Shown here one piece after another: positions 1-10,410 of a DNA stretch of 64,000 bases. Within the stretch, counting starts at the first letter, position 1. Each line of letters opens with the position of its first letter. The DNA is from an uncultured bacterium (lineage in GTDB: Bacteria; Oederibacteriota; PGYV01; Palsa-1178): the NCBI GenBank assembly GCA_937889595.1, contig CALAOR010000090.1, positions 62,001 to 126,000 on the forward strand. The letters are read 5' to 3'. The translations under genes and the position numbers were made by a program. A model generated the notes under the pieces. The model saw only the letters and a list, made by a program, of their open reading frames with translations. It did not search any database and was not told the DNA's origin.

Positions 1-144
1 CCGGGTGCGTGGAATACGATTATTCTGAATGTTTCCGGGACCACCAATATCAATGACGTGGATACGGTAGCCGTTCAATTGCTTAAGAACGGCGGGGTCG
101 ACTGGTCGGGTACCATTTATGTGGACGATGTCACGGTCAATTAA
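1..144 (+). CDS. C-terminal fragment of a secreted protein with a CBM-like beta-sandwich end (partial at the window edge)
   Basis: Frame 1 is open from base 1 to TAA at 142-144: PGAWNTIILNVSGTTNINDVDTVAVQLLKNGGVDWSGTIYVDDVTVN*; the 'IYVDDVTVN' ending is typical of carbohydrate-binding modules. Confidence 0.6.
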   Translation, partial: PGAWNTIILNVSGTTNINDVDTVAVQLLKNGGVDWSGTIYVDDVTVN

Positions 145-154
145 TGGAGGGCAA

Positions 155-1459
155 ATGAAAATAAAATTATTTTACCGTCTGTTTGCTGTTTTTGCGGCGG
201 TTCTTTTACTGCTGAATGGCTGCGGAAACAACTCCGGCAGGATAAGGGTACTCCACTGGGGCGACCAGATTGAGATGCAGAACGTTAATAAAATAATCAA
301 GGATTTGAAAGACACGAAAGGCATAACCGTGGTGCAGGAACGCGCGCCGGCCGGCAACGCCTATATGGAAAAACTTCTTACCGAAACCTCAGCTGGAATG
401 GCCCCGGACATCGTGTTTGTGGAGGCCAGCAATTTCAAGGCAATGGTCGATAAAGGCATGCTGGTGGATCTTACGCCGTATATAGAGCGGGATAAAGGGA
501 AGGGATTTGACATCAGCGAGTATTATCCGCAGATAGTGGATAGGTTCACCCTGGACAATAAACTTTACGTCATACCAAGGGACATAGCACCCATATGCAC
601 CATATACTACAACAAGAAAATGTTCGATGAAGCCGGTATCAGGTATCCGAAAGACGACTGGAACTGGGATGAATTTCTGGCTACGGCAAAAAAACTTACC
701 AAGGTTGGCAAGGACGGGAAAGTCACGCAATACGGATTCCTTGACGAATGGACCATATGGGATCCGTGGGTTTACTCCAACGGCGGGGCCATCTGTGACG
801 ATATAAAGCATCCGACAAAGTGCGTGATGGATTCACCCGAGGCTATCGCGGGAATACAGTACAGGGCCGACCTTTCCCTGAAGTATAAGGTAGCGCCGTC
901 TCCGGCTGTTATCGGGGCGACTTCGCTCGGCGAGGAAGGCACGGCATCGACGTTCATGAGCGGTTCGGTCGCCATGTTCTATACCGGGTACTGGAAAGCG
1001 GGTTTTTTCCGCTCCATATCGCAGTTTGACTGGGACGTGGTCATGTTCCCCAAGGGTCCCAAGGGCTTAAGGGCGTTCCCATCGGGCGGATCGGGTTATG
1101 CCATCACGTCGCAGTGCAAGGATAAGGATAAAGCATGGGAAGTGCTGAAAAGGTTTACAAATGAACAGGGACAGAGGGACCTGACAAGCCAGGGCGGCAT
1201 GCAGCCGGCCATAATGAAGCTGGCGGATTCCCCGCAGTTCCTGGATAAAGAAAGGCCCATGAACAAAAAAATGATGCTTGAGGCTGTGAAATACATTAAA
1301 TTCAACCCGCTCATTGAGCGCTGGGAAGAGATGAACTTAAGGTACATAGCTCCGGCGCTTGACAGGGTATGGAACGGCAAGTTGACTGCGGAGCAGGTGC
1401 TGAAAAAAGTGGTGCCTGAGATAAATAAGGAATTTTTTGGGAAGAAAACGGAAAAATAA
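155..1459 (+). CDS. Extracellular sugar-binding lipoprotein of an ABC importer (family 1 SBP)
   Basis: ATG at 155 after GGAGG; lipobox-like LLLLNGCG; SBP_bac_1-type motifs (IYYNKKMFDEAGI, GSGYAITSQCKDKDKAWEVLKRF). Confidence 0.85.
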   Translation: MKIKLFYRLFAVFAAVLLLLNGCGNNSGRIRVLHWGDQIEMQNVNKIIKDLKDTKGITVVQERAPAGNAYMEKLLTETSAGMAPDIVFVEASNFKAMVDKGMLVDLTPYIERDKGKGFDISEYYPQIVDRFTLDNKLYVIPRDIAPICTIYYNKKMFDEAGIRYPKDDWNWDEFLATAKKLTKVGKDGKVTQYGFLDEWTIWDPWVYSNGGAICDDIKHPTKCVMDSPEAIAGIQYRADLSLKYKVAPSPAVIGATSLGEEGTASTFMSGSVAMFYTGYWKAGFFRSISQFDWDVVMFPKGPKGLRAFPSGGSGYAITSQCKDKDKAWEVLKRFTNEQGQRDLTSQGGMQPAIMKLADSPQFLDKERPMNKKMMLEAVKYIKFNPLIERWEEMNLRYIAPALDRVWNGKLTAEQVLKKVVPEINKEFFGKKTEK

Positions 1460-1490
1460 TAGGCAGGGTCGTACCCTGTAAATACAAAAG

Positions 1491-1519
1491 GCCCGCGTTT
1501 TTTTATCGCGGGCTTTTTG
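1491..1519 (+). terminator. Rho-independent terminator
   Basis: GCCCGCG-N9-CGCGGGC followed by TTTTTG. Confidence 0.75.
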
Positions 1520-1534
1520 ATATAAAAGGATAAA

Positions 1535-3583
1535 ATGAAAACACTGAACTACTCATGGAAAAGCGTTGTTACAGGCGGAGGCGGGTTTGTGCCCGGCATA
1601 ATCTTCCACCCGAAAGAAAACGGGCTTGTATACCTTCGCACGGACATGGGCGGCGCTTACAGGCGGGATAAAAATTCAAAGGACTGGGTTTGCATAACCG
1701 ATATGTTCGGCAAGGATGAGGCGGGATACAACGGCGTGCTCAGTATGGCTGTTGACCCGGAAAATCCGGATACTGTTTACATGATGAACGGCAAATACAC
1801 AAATGAAGACGCGTGTTTGGGAGCTTTCCATGCTTCAAACGACAGGGGCCTTTCATGGAGGCGCACCATACTGCCTTTTAAGGTCGGCGGCAATGAAAAA
1901 GGCCGCGGCTGCGGCGAGAGGCTGGCAGTCAATCCGGACAACACCTCGGAAATACTGATGGGTTCCACGACGCACGGGATGTGGAAGTCGGCGGATAAGG
2001 GGAAAAAATGGGCGAGGTTAAAAAACTTTGAGGCAAAAAATATAAATTTTATTTCTTACCGTATATCCGGCAATGAAAGCATTGCATTCGCGGCGGCCGC
2101 TGATATCACGGGAAAGAGCCTTTATATATCCCGGGATGGCGGTAAAACGTGGCAGGTTTTACCGGGCCAGCCAAAAGGTTTAATGGCGATCAGGGCGGAC
2201 TTTGCCAACAGCCTGATGTATATTACGTTTTCCGATTCGCCGGGTCCTTATGGCGCAAAGATGGGCGCTTTATGGAAGTATGATATTGATAAAAAAACAT
2301 GGACGGACTTGAAGCCTCCGGCAGGCACGGGTGGATTTTCAGGTGTGTCAATTGACAGACAAAACCCGGACAGGATAATTGTCAGCACATTGAACAGGGC
2401 GGAGCCTTATGATGAAATATTCAGGTCAATTGACGGCGGTAATACGTGGAAACCGATAATAGTAAATTCCATGTGGGACAAAACATATGCCGATTATACA
2501 AAAGCCATGACCCCGCACTGGATGGCTGACGTTAAGATAGATCCTTTCAACGGTGAACGCGCGCTATTTGTGACAGGATACGGCATATGGACAAGCAGAA
2601 AACTTTCGTCAGATAATGTGACATGGTTTTTTGACAACAAGGGCCTTGAAGAAACAGTGCCGATGCAGCTGATAAGCCCGAAAAAAGGCGCGCATTTATT
2701 GTCCGCTATGGGGGACATAGACGGGTTTAAGCACGACAGCCTCGCAAAATCCCCTGCCAAAAGATTTAACCCGCGGGTCGGGACAACGCTCGCGATAGCC
2801 TTTGCGGAAAACAAGCCGTTAAAGATGGTAAAAGCATACAATTCAAAGCAGCCGTATGGCGCGTATTCATATGACGGCGGCGAAAATTGGGTTGATTTTA
2901 AAACATTCCCGCATGGTACGCAGAAGGGCGGTTTAAAGAGCCTGGCAATATCATGCGACGGAAAAACAATAGTCTGGGCGCCAAAGGGCGCGGATATTTG
3001 TGTTTCACATGACAGCGGGGATACATGGGCCAAATGCAAAGGATTGACGCTAAATGAACTGTGGCCATTCGCGGACAAAGTAAACCCGCTAAATTTTTAT
3101 TTATATGACGGCGTAAAGGGCTGTTTGTTCATAAGCCGGGATAAAGGCGTTTCTTTCAGCGGGACAGCAGCGGTTCCGGGTAAAGAAAAGAAATATCCCA
3201 AAGGCGACGGCATGGCCGAGTATTGCGCAGCGTCAGCGCCCGGCCATGAAGGCCACGTATGGATGGCCGCGGGCAAAGGCGGGTTATATCATTACAGCGG
3301 AAATAAGGCGAAAAAAATACAGAGAGTGTCCTCGGCTTTCAGGATAGGTTTTGGAAAGGCAAAAAGCAGGGGCGCGTACCCGGCTTTATATCTTTGGGGA
3401 ACGATAAACAGGATAACAGGATTTTTCAGATCGGATAATACCGGCAAAAGCTGGATGAGGATAAATGACTATTTACACCAGTACGGCTGGATTCATGATA
3501 TTATAGGAGACCCGAGAGTTTTTGGACGCTGTTATATAGGGGTGGAAGGCAGAGGGATCCTTTACGGCGGGGTTAAAGTTTAG
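1535..3583 (+). CDS. GH74-like xyloglucanase/BNR-repeat beta-propeller protein without a signal peptide
   Basis: 682 aa; N-term WKSVVTGGGGFVPGIIFHP...YLRTDMGGAYR typical of GH74; repeated SxDxGxxW (Asp-box-like) motifs; no N-terminal leader. Confidence 0.8.
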   Translation: MKTLNYSWKSVVTGGGGFVPGIIFHPKENGLVYLRTDMGGAYRRDKNSKDWVCITDMFGKDEAGYNGVLSMAVDPENPDTVYMMNGKYTNEDACLGAFHASNDRGLSWRRTILPFKVGGNEKGRGCGERLAVNPDNTSEILMGSTTHGMWKSADKGKKWARLKNFEAKNINFISYRISGNESIAFAAAADITGKSLYISRDGGKTWQVLPGQPKGLMAIRADFANSLMYITFSDSPGPYGAKMGALWKYDIDKKTWTDLKPPAGTGGFSGVSIDRQNPDRIIVSTLNRAEPYDEIFRSIDGGNTWKPIIVNSMWDKTYADYTKAMTPHWMADVKIDPFNGERALFVTGYGIWTSRKLSSDNVTWFFDNKGLEETVPMQLISPKKGAHLLSAMGDIDGFKHDSLAKSPAKRFNPRVGTTLAIAFAENKPLKMVKAYNSKQPYGAYSYDGGENWVDFKTFPHGTQKGGLKSLAISCDGKTIVWAPKGADICVSHDSGDTWAKCKGLTLNELWPFADKVNPLNFYLYDGVKGCLFISRDKGVSFSGTAAVPGKEKKYPKGDGMAEYCAASAPGHEGHVWMAAGKGGLYHYSGNKAKKIQRVSSAFRIGFGKAKSRGAYPALYLWGTINRITGFFRSDNTGKSWMRINDYLHQYGWIHDIIGDPRVFGRCYIGVEGRGILYGGVKV

Positions 3584-3624
3584 GCTTTGAATTTAAAATC
3601 TTTTCAACGGAAAGGGAATATTAA

Positions 3625-6501
3625 ATGAAAAAAAATACGATGTTTTATGTTCTTGTTTTAATGTTTATCGGTTCCTTTGCTGTCGCGGCTGCGGCGCCGG
3701 GCAGGGAAGTTATTAATTTTGACAAAGGCTGGAGATTCGCCAGGCTTGACCAGGCAGGCGCCGAGAAACCCGGATTTGACGACTCAAAATGGAGGGCGTT
3801 AAATGTGCCCCATGATTGGGCCATAGAAGGGTATGTAAAAGAACCGGCTTTGGCGGAAGCGGCGCCGGAAATACCGGTTGTGGAAGGCGAGTGGATGTTC
3901 AGCAAAGGCGACGACCTTGCGTGGAAGGCGCCTGAATTTGACGATACCGGCTGGCAAAAAGTGAAACTCCCGGCCAAGTGGGAGGATCATTCGAAATATT
4001 ACGATGACAATGTTTTTGGTTGGTACAGGCGGGAAATAACCATCCCTGATTCAATGAAAGGCAAAGATATTATTATTAACGCAGGCATGATAGACGACGC
4101 GGATGAAACTTATTTAAACGGCGAATTTATAGGCGCAACCGGCTCTTTCCCGCCAAATTATAAATCCGCGTGGAACGCGCTGAGGGAATACAAAGTCAAA
4201 TCATCGCTCATAAAGTACGGGCAAAAAAATGTTATCGCAGTCCGGGTTTTTGACGCGTATGGCAGCGGCGGCATCTGGGCCTCGAAACCTGAACATCTGC
4301 TGGAAGGGCCATTTGACCGCGGCGCTGACAGCGGAAGCGGCGACGGTTATATGTCCGGAGGGATTGGCTGGTACAGGAAAGTTTTTAAAATTGATGAAGC
4401 ATACAAAGGTAAAACAGTTTCAATGGATTTTGACGGGATATATATGAATTCGGACGTATGGATAAACGGTGAGCATCTGGGCAATCATCCTTACGGTTAT
4501 ACGGGCTTCAGTTATGATATAACCCCTTATCTTAAATACGGCAATGCGGGCAATACGATTGCGGTGCGCGTGAACGTAAAACAGCCGTGCTCCAGGTGGT
4601 ATTCGGGCGCGGGTATTTACAGGCATGTAAGGATGACGGCAGTTGAGCCCCTTCATTTGGCGCGCTTGGGCACATACCTGACAACGCCTGAAGTATCTGA
4701 AAAGCAAGCAAGGATAAAACTTGATATTTCCGTCGAAAACTCCGGCCCTAAAGAAACGCGCGCCACGGTCGAGACCGTCATATTTGACGGCAATAACAGC
4801 GTCTGCGCCAGGGCAAGTTCGGAAGAAAGCTTTGGGTTGGACGGTGTCAAAAAGATAACGCAGGAATTTAAGGTGGAAAATCCGGCGCTGTGGTCGCCTG
4901 ATTCTCCCGTGCTTTACAGGGCCGCGACACGTATAATATCCGGCGGCAGGGAAACAGACTCTTATGATACCGCGTTCGGGATAAGATATTTTGAATTTAC
5001 CATGGACCAGGGATTCTTCCTGAACGGCAAACACGTAAGGATAAAAGGCGTATGCCTGCATCATGACCTCGGCTATATCGGAACTGCGGTGAATAAGAAC
5101 GCGCTGGAGCGCCAGATAAGGATACTCAAGGAAATGGGCTGCAACGCGATAAGGACGAGCCATAACCCTCCCGCGCCGGAACTCCTGGAGTTTTGCGACT
5201 CAATGGGAATGTTGGTCATGGACGAGGCTTTTGACGAATGGAAGCAGAGTAAGACACAGTACGGTTACGGGCTGTTTTTTGACGATTGGAGCGAAAAGGA
5301 CCTTACATCAATGCTCCGCCGCGACAGGAATCATCCGTCCATAATACTGTGGTCAATAGGAAATGAAGTTCTGGAACAGTGGTCGGATGATTACGCGGCG
5401 GCATCGGGCATTGCTAAAAAACTGGCTGATATTTGCCGCAAAGAAGACGCCACGCGGCCTGTCACCTCGGCATGCAACGGCCCCGACAATGTCATTAAGG
5501 ACGGCATTGCGGATCAGCTGGATATTTTGGGCATCAATTACAATATCGGCGCTTATTCGAAATATAAAGGAAAGAAGAAATTATTTGGAAGCGAAACGGC
5601 TTCGGCTTTAAGCACGCGCGGGGAATATAACCTGGTAGAGAATGACGGGGAAATATACCCGGAGGCAAAGATGAATTCCCAGTGTTCTTCATATGACGTA
5701 TGCAAACCCGACTGGGGCAATTCCGCGGAAGAGTCATTAAAAGCCGTGAAAAATTCGCCATGGCTTGCCGGCGAATTTGTCTGGACCGGCTTTGATTACA
5801 TAGGGGAACCGACCCCATATGAATGGCCTTCCTGCATTTCCTATTTCGGCATGACGGATTTGTGCGGATTCCCCAAGGACAGGTACTACATATACCAGAG
5901 CCAGTGGTCCGATAAACCCATGGTGCACATTTTGCCGCACTGGAACTGGCAGCAGTTCAAGGGAAAAAAAATAACCGTCAATGTTTATTCGAACTGCGAT
6001 TCGGTGGAGCTGTTCTTAAACGGCAAATCTCTCGGCGAAAAATCCTTCAAAGGAACGCAGGACATACATTTGTCCTGGGAAGTGCCGTTTGCCAAAGGTA
6101 CGCTTAAGGCATCCGCGAAAAATGATGGAAAGGTCATATGCGAAGACACCGTGACCACCTCGGCTTTCGCGGCAAAGATAGCCCTGTCAGCCGACAGGGA
6201 AACAATTGACGCCGACGGGCAGAGCCTGATCTATGTAACGGCTCAAGTGACCGACGTGGACGGGGTAATTTATCCGGATGCCGCGAATATGCTGAACTTT
6301 AAAATAAAGGGTCCGGTTGAGATAGTTGCCACAGGCAACGGGGATGAGACGAACCACGCGTTTTTCGGCGCGAAAGAATGTAAAGCTTTCCACGGGAAAT
6401 GCCTTGTGATACTCAAGGCCGGGAACACCCCGGGCAAAGTAAAGTTGACCGCGTCCAGCAATGGGCTAATGACAGATGAAATCAAGTTTGAAGTCAAATA
6501 A
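3625..6501 (+). CDS. Secreted GH2-family beta-galactosidase-like glycosidase
   Basis: Signal peptide; FDKGWRFARLD, NVPHDWAIEG, IRTSHNPPAPELLEFCDSMGMLVMDEAFDEW, WSIGNEV, WLAGEFVWTGFDYIGEP motifs. Confidence 0.88.
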   Translation: MKKNTMFYVLVLMFIGSFAVAAAAPGREVINFDKGWRFARLDQAGAEKPGFDDSKWRALNVPHDWAIEGYVKEPALAEAAPEIPVVEGEWMFSKGDDLAWKAPEFDDTGWQKVKLPAKWEDHSKYYDDNVFGWYRREITIPDSMKGKDIIINAGMIDDADETYLNGEFIGATGSFPPNYKSAWNALREYKVKSSLIKYGQKNVIAVRVFDAYGSGGIWASKPEHLLEGPFDRGADSGSGDGYMSGGIGWYRKVFKIDEAYKGKTVSMDFDGIYMNSDVWINGEHLGNHPYGYTGFSYDITPYLKYGNAGNTIAVRVNVKQPCSRWYSGAGIYRHVRMTAVEPLHLARLGTYLTTPEVSEKQARIKLDISVENSGPKETRATVETVIFDGNNSVCARASSEESFGLDGVKKITQEFKVENPALWSPDSPVLYRAATRIISGGRETDSYDTAFGIRYFEFTMDQGFFLNGKHVRIKGVCLHHDLGYIGTAVNKNALERQIRILKEMGCNAIRTSHNPPAPELLEFCDSMGMLVMDEAFDEWKQSKTQYGYGLFFDDWSEKDLTSMLRRDRNHPSIILWSIGNEVLEQWSDDYAAASGIAKKLADICRKEDATRPVTSACNGPDNVIKDGIADQLDILGINYNIGAYSKYKGKKKLFGSETASALSTRGEYNLVENDGEIYPEAKMNSQCSSYDVCKPDWGNSAEESLKAVKNSPWLAGEFVWTGFDYIGEPTPYEWPSCISYFGMTDLCGFPKDRYYIYQSQWSDKPMVHILPHWNWQQFKGKKITVNVYSNCDSVELFLNGKSLGEKSFKGTQDIHLSWEVPFAKGTLKASAKNDGKVICEDTVTTSAFAAKIALSADRETIDADGQSLIYVTAQVTDVDGVIYPDAANMLNFKIKGPVEIVATGNGDETNHAFFGAKECKAFHGKCLVILKAGNTPGKVKLTASSNGLMTDEIKFEVK

Positions 6502-6514
6502 TATGGAGGCACAC

Positions 6515-7528
6515 ATGAAATTGAGCAGTCGTTTTTTAACGGTATTTGCCCTTCTGTCGGCTTTGACCGCCGGGATCATGTTCCTCGCGTCCTGCGCCAA
6601 TAAGCCGGCGTCAAACAAACTCAAAATAGGGTTCATAGTCAAGCAGCCGGAGGAGCCGTGGTTCCAGTACGAATGGAAGTTCGCGGACTTAGCCGGAGAA
6701 AAGTACGGCTTTGAGACCGTAAAGATAGGCGCGGCTGACGGCGAGAAAGTGCTCTCGGCCATCGACAACCTGGCAGCCTCCGGAGCAAAAGGCTTTATCA
6801 TATGCACGCCCGACGTTAGGCTGGGGCCCGCGATAGTTGAAAAGGCAAAGAGCGCGGGCTTAAAGCTCATAGCCGTCGACGACAGGTTCATAGGAGCCGA
6901 CAAGAAACCCATGGAAGACGTCTGCTACTTGGGAATTTCAGCCAGGAAGATCGGCGAAAATGTGGAAAAAACGCTCGCGGATGAGATGAAAAAACGCGGA
7001 TGGGCCGCCGCTGATACGGCTGTGTGCGTGATATCCTTTGACGAGCTCGATACCGCCAGGGAAAGGACTTCGGGAGCCATAGACGGCCTGCTCGCTTCGG
7101 GCTTTGATAAAAAAATGATATTTAACGCCCCCCAGAAAACCTCCGACATACCGGGCGCTTTTGACGCTGCGAACGTTTTACTGACCCAGCACGCCAAAAT
7201 AAAAAATTGGCTCGTATGCGGGATGAACGACAATGCAGTGCTCGGGGCGATAAGGGCCATGGAAGGCAGGGGTTTTACCGCAAAAAATTCGGTTGGTGTC
7301 GGGATAAACGGCACGGAAGCGGTGGCGGAGTTTGAGAAAAAAGACTCCACGGGTTTTTATGGGTCCATGCTGCTCTCGGCCAGGGAGCACGGCTACAAGA
7401 CCGCTGAAATGATGTATAACTGGATAACCACAGGCAAAGAGCCGGAGAAAGACACAAGGACGACCGGCATATTGATAACGAGGGATAATTTTGTCAGCGT
7501 TTTGAAAGAGCAGGGGTTGACGAAATAG
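6515..7528 (+). CDS. Periplasmic arabinose/monosaccharide-binding protein (AraF-like lipoprotein)
   Basis: ATG 6515 after GGAGG; lipobox FLASCA; KIGFIVKQPEEPWFQYEWKFAD; followed by araG- and araH-like genes. Confidence 0.82.
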   Translation: MKLSSRFLTVFALLSALTAGIMFLASCANKPASNKLKIGFIVKQPEEPWFQYEWKFADLAGEKYGFETVKIGAADGEKVLSAIDNLAASGAKGFIICTPDVRLGPAIVEKAKSAGLKLIAVDDRFIGADKKPMEDVCYLGISARKIGENVEKTLADEMKKRGWAAADTAVCVISFDELDTARERTSGAIDGLLASGFDKKMIFNAPQKTSDIPGAFDAANVLLTQHAKIKNWLVCGMNDNAVLGAIRAMEGRGFTAKNSVGVGINGTEAVAEFEKKDSTGFYGSMLLSAREHGYKTAEMMYNWITTGKEPEKDTRTTGILITRDNFVSVLKEQGLTK

Positions 7529-7555
7529 GTTTTTTTCGTTTTTGGGGATGTAGTT

Positions 7556-7684
7556 GTCATTGCGAGGAGCCGTTCTTGATTTACGGCGACGAAGCAATCT
7601 CAGTTCCACCGATAAGCCTTTTTAAACGCAGGTCCAAGTACAGATATTGCTTCGTCGCTGAGGGGCTTGCTCCCCGCAATGATA
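7556..7684. repeat. Intergenic palindromic repeat of the 'CATTGCGAGGAG...GAAGCAATCTC' type
   Basis: gcgacgaagcaatctc and gatattgcttcgtcgc are near-inverse; outer arms cattgcgaggagc / gctccccgcaatg; partial copy at 18427-18516. Confidence 0.7.
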
Positions 7685-7703
7685 GGCAAGAACCGGAGCT
7701 CTG

Positions 7704-9209
7704 ATGGCTGAACCGTTTCTACAGTTTGAATCCATAACCAAGTCCTTCCCCGGGGTCAAAGCCCTTGATAATGTTTCCATCGGCTTTGAGCGCGGGAAAG
7801 TCCACGGCATAGCAGGCGAGAACGGGGCCGGCAAATCCACGCTTTTGAACATATTAAGCGGCATTTACAGGGCTGATTCCGGAGCCGTGCGTATAGGCGG
7901 CAGGGATTGTTCCTTTGGCTCGGCCCATGACGCTTTTATGGCCGGGGTGGCAAAGATACACCAGGAGCTTTTCCTGGTGCCTGAAATGACCGCTGCGGAA
8001 AATCTTTTTCTCGGGCATATGCCCCAGACCTGCGGGGTACTCAATAAGAAACGGCTTTTGGAAAGCGCCCGGGAGGCCCTGTCCGCGGTGGGCGAAGAAA
8101 TGGACCCTGCAACTGGGGTGAAGGACCTTTCAACCGCCCAAAGGCAGATGCTTGAGATCGCCAAAGCGCTTTCCAGGAACGCCGAAATAATAGCTTTTGA
8201 CGAGCCCACCAGCTCGCTGACATCCAGGGAAACAGAGAAACTCTTTTCCGTAATTGATAACCTGAAAAAACACGGCAAGGTCATCATCTACGTGACCCAC
8301 CGCATGGAAGAGGTTTTCAGGATATGCGACAGTCTGACGATCATGAGGGATGGGAATAAAATAGTGACTTTTGACGACTTGTCCGGGATCACTACGGGCG
8401 ATATTATAAAGAAAATGGTCGGCAGGGATATCACGGACATATTCGGATATATGCCCAGGAAAAAAGGCCCGGTAATGTTGGACGTTGACGGCGTCATGGG
8501 CAGGGGGATAAAAAGCCCCGTATCTTTCACGGCCTCGCAGGGCGAGATAACCGGGTTATTCGGCCTGGTCGGGGCCGGCAGGACGGAACTTCTTAAGCTT
8601 ATTTACGGCGCGAATAAGGCATCTTCGGGAACGGTGAAGATAAACGGCGTCCCTGTCAGGATAAACAGCCCGATCGACGCAATAAAAAATGGCATAATAC
8701 TCCTGCCTGAAGACAGGAAAAAAGAAGGTATCATACCGGTCAGGTCCGTCAAAGAAAACATAAACTTAAGCGCCAGGAGGAATACAAGCTTCCTCGGAAT
8801 TGTCATTGACGGGAAATGGGAGGAAAAAAACTCGCGCGAAATGGTTACAAAACTGAAGGTAAAGACCCCTTCGCTGGAACAGCTCATACAAAACCTCTCC
8901 GGGGGCAACCAGCAAAAGGCGATACTTGCCAGGTGGCTTTCAGAGGAGATAAATGTGCTGCTCCTGGACGAACCCACAAGGGGAATAGATGTTGGGGCCA
9001 AAAGCGAGATCTATTCCTTTATATATGACCTGGCGCAAAGCGGCGTGGCTGTCATAATCGTTTCAAGCGACCTGCCCGAAGTTCTCGGCGTGTCGGACAG
9101 GGTTTTGGTCATGTGCGAAGGCGCGATAACCGGGGAACTTTCCAGGCACGAAGCCACAAGCGAAAAAGTGATGAAACTGGCGCTGCCGGGCAAAGCCGGA
9201 ATGCATTAA
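7704..9209 (+). CDS. Sugar ABC importer ATPase with two NBDs (AraG/MglA/RbsA-like)
   Basis: Two Walker A (GENGAGKST; GLVGAGRTE) and signature LSGGNQQKAILARWL; 501 aa. Confidence 0.92.
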   Translation: MAEPFLQFESITKSFPGVKALDNVSIGFERGKVHGIAGENGAGKSTLLNILSGIYRADSGAVRIGGRDCSFGSAHDAFMAGVAKIHQELFLVPEMTAAENLFLGHMPQTCGVLNKKRLLESAREALSAVGEEMDPATGVKDLSTAQRQMLEIAKALSRNAEIIAFDEPTSSLTSRETEKLFSVIDNLKKHGKVIIYVTHRMEEVFRICDSLTIMRDGNKIVTFDDLSGITTGDIIKKMVGRDITDIFGYMPRKKGPVMLDVDGVMGRGIKSPVSFTASQGEITGLFGLVGAGRTELLKLIYGANKASSGTVKINGVPVRINSPIDAIKNGIILLPEDRKKEGIIPVRSVKENINLSARRNTSFLGIVIDGKWEEKNSREMVTKLKVKTPSLEQLIQNLSGGNQQKAILARWLSEEINVLLLDEPTRGIDVGAKSEIYSFIYDLAQSGVAVIIVSSDLPEVLGVSDRVLVMCEGAITGELSRHEATSEKVMKLALPGKAGMH

Positions 9210-9298
9210 GATCAAGAACGTTCAGATAGTAGAAAGTAGATAGTAGATTTTGCAAGCTTGGTAACTATTATGATACTGCCAGTAAAGCCCGCAAGGGG

Positions 9299-9376
9299 CG
9301 GGCAGCATGATATGCTGCCCCTACAAAGACAAAGACAGGTAAATTCTTGTAGGGGCCGAATATTATTCGGCCCACA
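9299..9376. repeat. Inverted pair of GTAG-headed hairpins (REP/BIME-like)
   Basis: Minus strand GTAGGGGCAGCATATCATGCTGCCCG (9324-9299) and plus strand GTAGGGGCCGAATATTATTCGGCCCACA (9349-9376). Confidence 0.65.
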
Positions 9377-9436
9377 ACGATGGTTTTTAAGGGTTTTCGG
9401 ACTCAAAGAGAAAAATGAAAGGAAAGGGAACACTTT

Positions 9437-10387
9437 ATGAAACCGATCAAAGAACGTCTTGCAGCGCTTTTGGATAATGCGGGTATGCTCATTGTTTTCA
9501 TAGTTTTATTTACGGGGCTGTCCATATTTGTGCCGAATTTCTTTTCCGTCGTCAATATGAAAGGGCTTGCTTTGTCCGTTTCCATGGTCGGGATGGCCTC
9601 CTGTACCATGCTGTTTTGTCTGGCTTCAGGGCATTTTGATCTTTCGGTTGAAGCTATTGTCGCGGCGGCCGGGGTCCTTGCCGCCGTGGTCATGAACGCG
9701 ACCGGGTCTATAGCAGCCGGCGTTCTTGCCGGCCTTGGCGGCGGCGCGCTAGTCGGCGTGCTAAACGGCATTGTAATAGCGAAGTTCAGGATAAACGCCC
9801 TCATCACCACGCTTGCCACAATGCAGATAGTGCGGGGGCTTGGATATATAATTTCAGGCGGGCAGGCTGTGGGCATTCAAAACAGCGCTTTTTATGCGCT
9901 CGGCAGCGCGGCTTTTCTCGGCCTGCCGGTCCCGGTCTGGGTAACGGTGGCGTGTTTTATCGTTTTTGGCTTCATTTTAAACTCAACGGTATTCGGCAGG
10001 AACACGCTTGCCATAGGCGGCAATGAAGAGGCCTCCAGGCTTGCCGGCATAAACGTCGACAATACGAAAATAATAATATTCGCGGCGCAGGGGATCATGG
10101 CGGCTTTTGCCGGCATCATCCTTTCTTCGCGCATGACAAGCGGACAGCCCATGACTTCCCAGGGTTTTGCCCTTGAGGTCATGTCCGCATGCGTGCTCGG
10201 CGGCGTTTCCTTAACCGGCGGCATAGGCACCATGACGGGCGTGATAGTGGGCGTCCTGATAATGGGGACGGTCCAGAACGCGATGAACCTGATGAACATA
10301 CCTTCTTTTTACCAATACGTGGTAAGAGGACTGATACTGCTGGGCGCGGTGCTTTTTGACAGGTTGAAGCAGGGAAACAGAAAATAA
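9437..10387 (+). CDS. Sugar ABC importer permease (AraH/RbsC-like)
   Basis: 316 aa multi-TM; MSACVLGGVSLTGGIGTMTGVIVGVLIMG typical of BPD_transp_2. Confidence 0.9.
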   Translation: MKPIKERLAALLDNAGMLIVFIVLFTGLSIFVPNFFSVVNMKGLALSVSMVGMASCTMLFCLASGHFDLSVEAIVAAAGVLAAVVMNATGSIAAGVLAGLGGGALVGVLNGIVIAKFRINALITTLATMQIVRGLGYIISGGQAVGIQNSAFYALGSAAFLGLPVPVWVTVACFIVFGFILNSTVFGRNTLAIGGNEEASRLAGINVDNTKIIIFAAQGIMAAFAGIILSSRMTSGQPMTSQGFALEVMSACVLGGVSLTGGIGTMTGVIVGVLIMGTVQNAMNLMNIPSFYQYVVRGLILLGAVLFDRLKQGNRK

Positions 10388-10410
10388 AATAAAATAAAAA
10401 GGAGAACAAA

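Noticed and set aside
4420-5163. 247-aa minus-strand ORF inside the GH2 gene
   Set aside because: Antisense to a well-supported CDS, no recognisable motifs, no ribosome-binding context; typical shadow ORF
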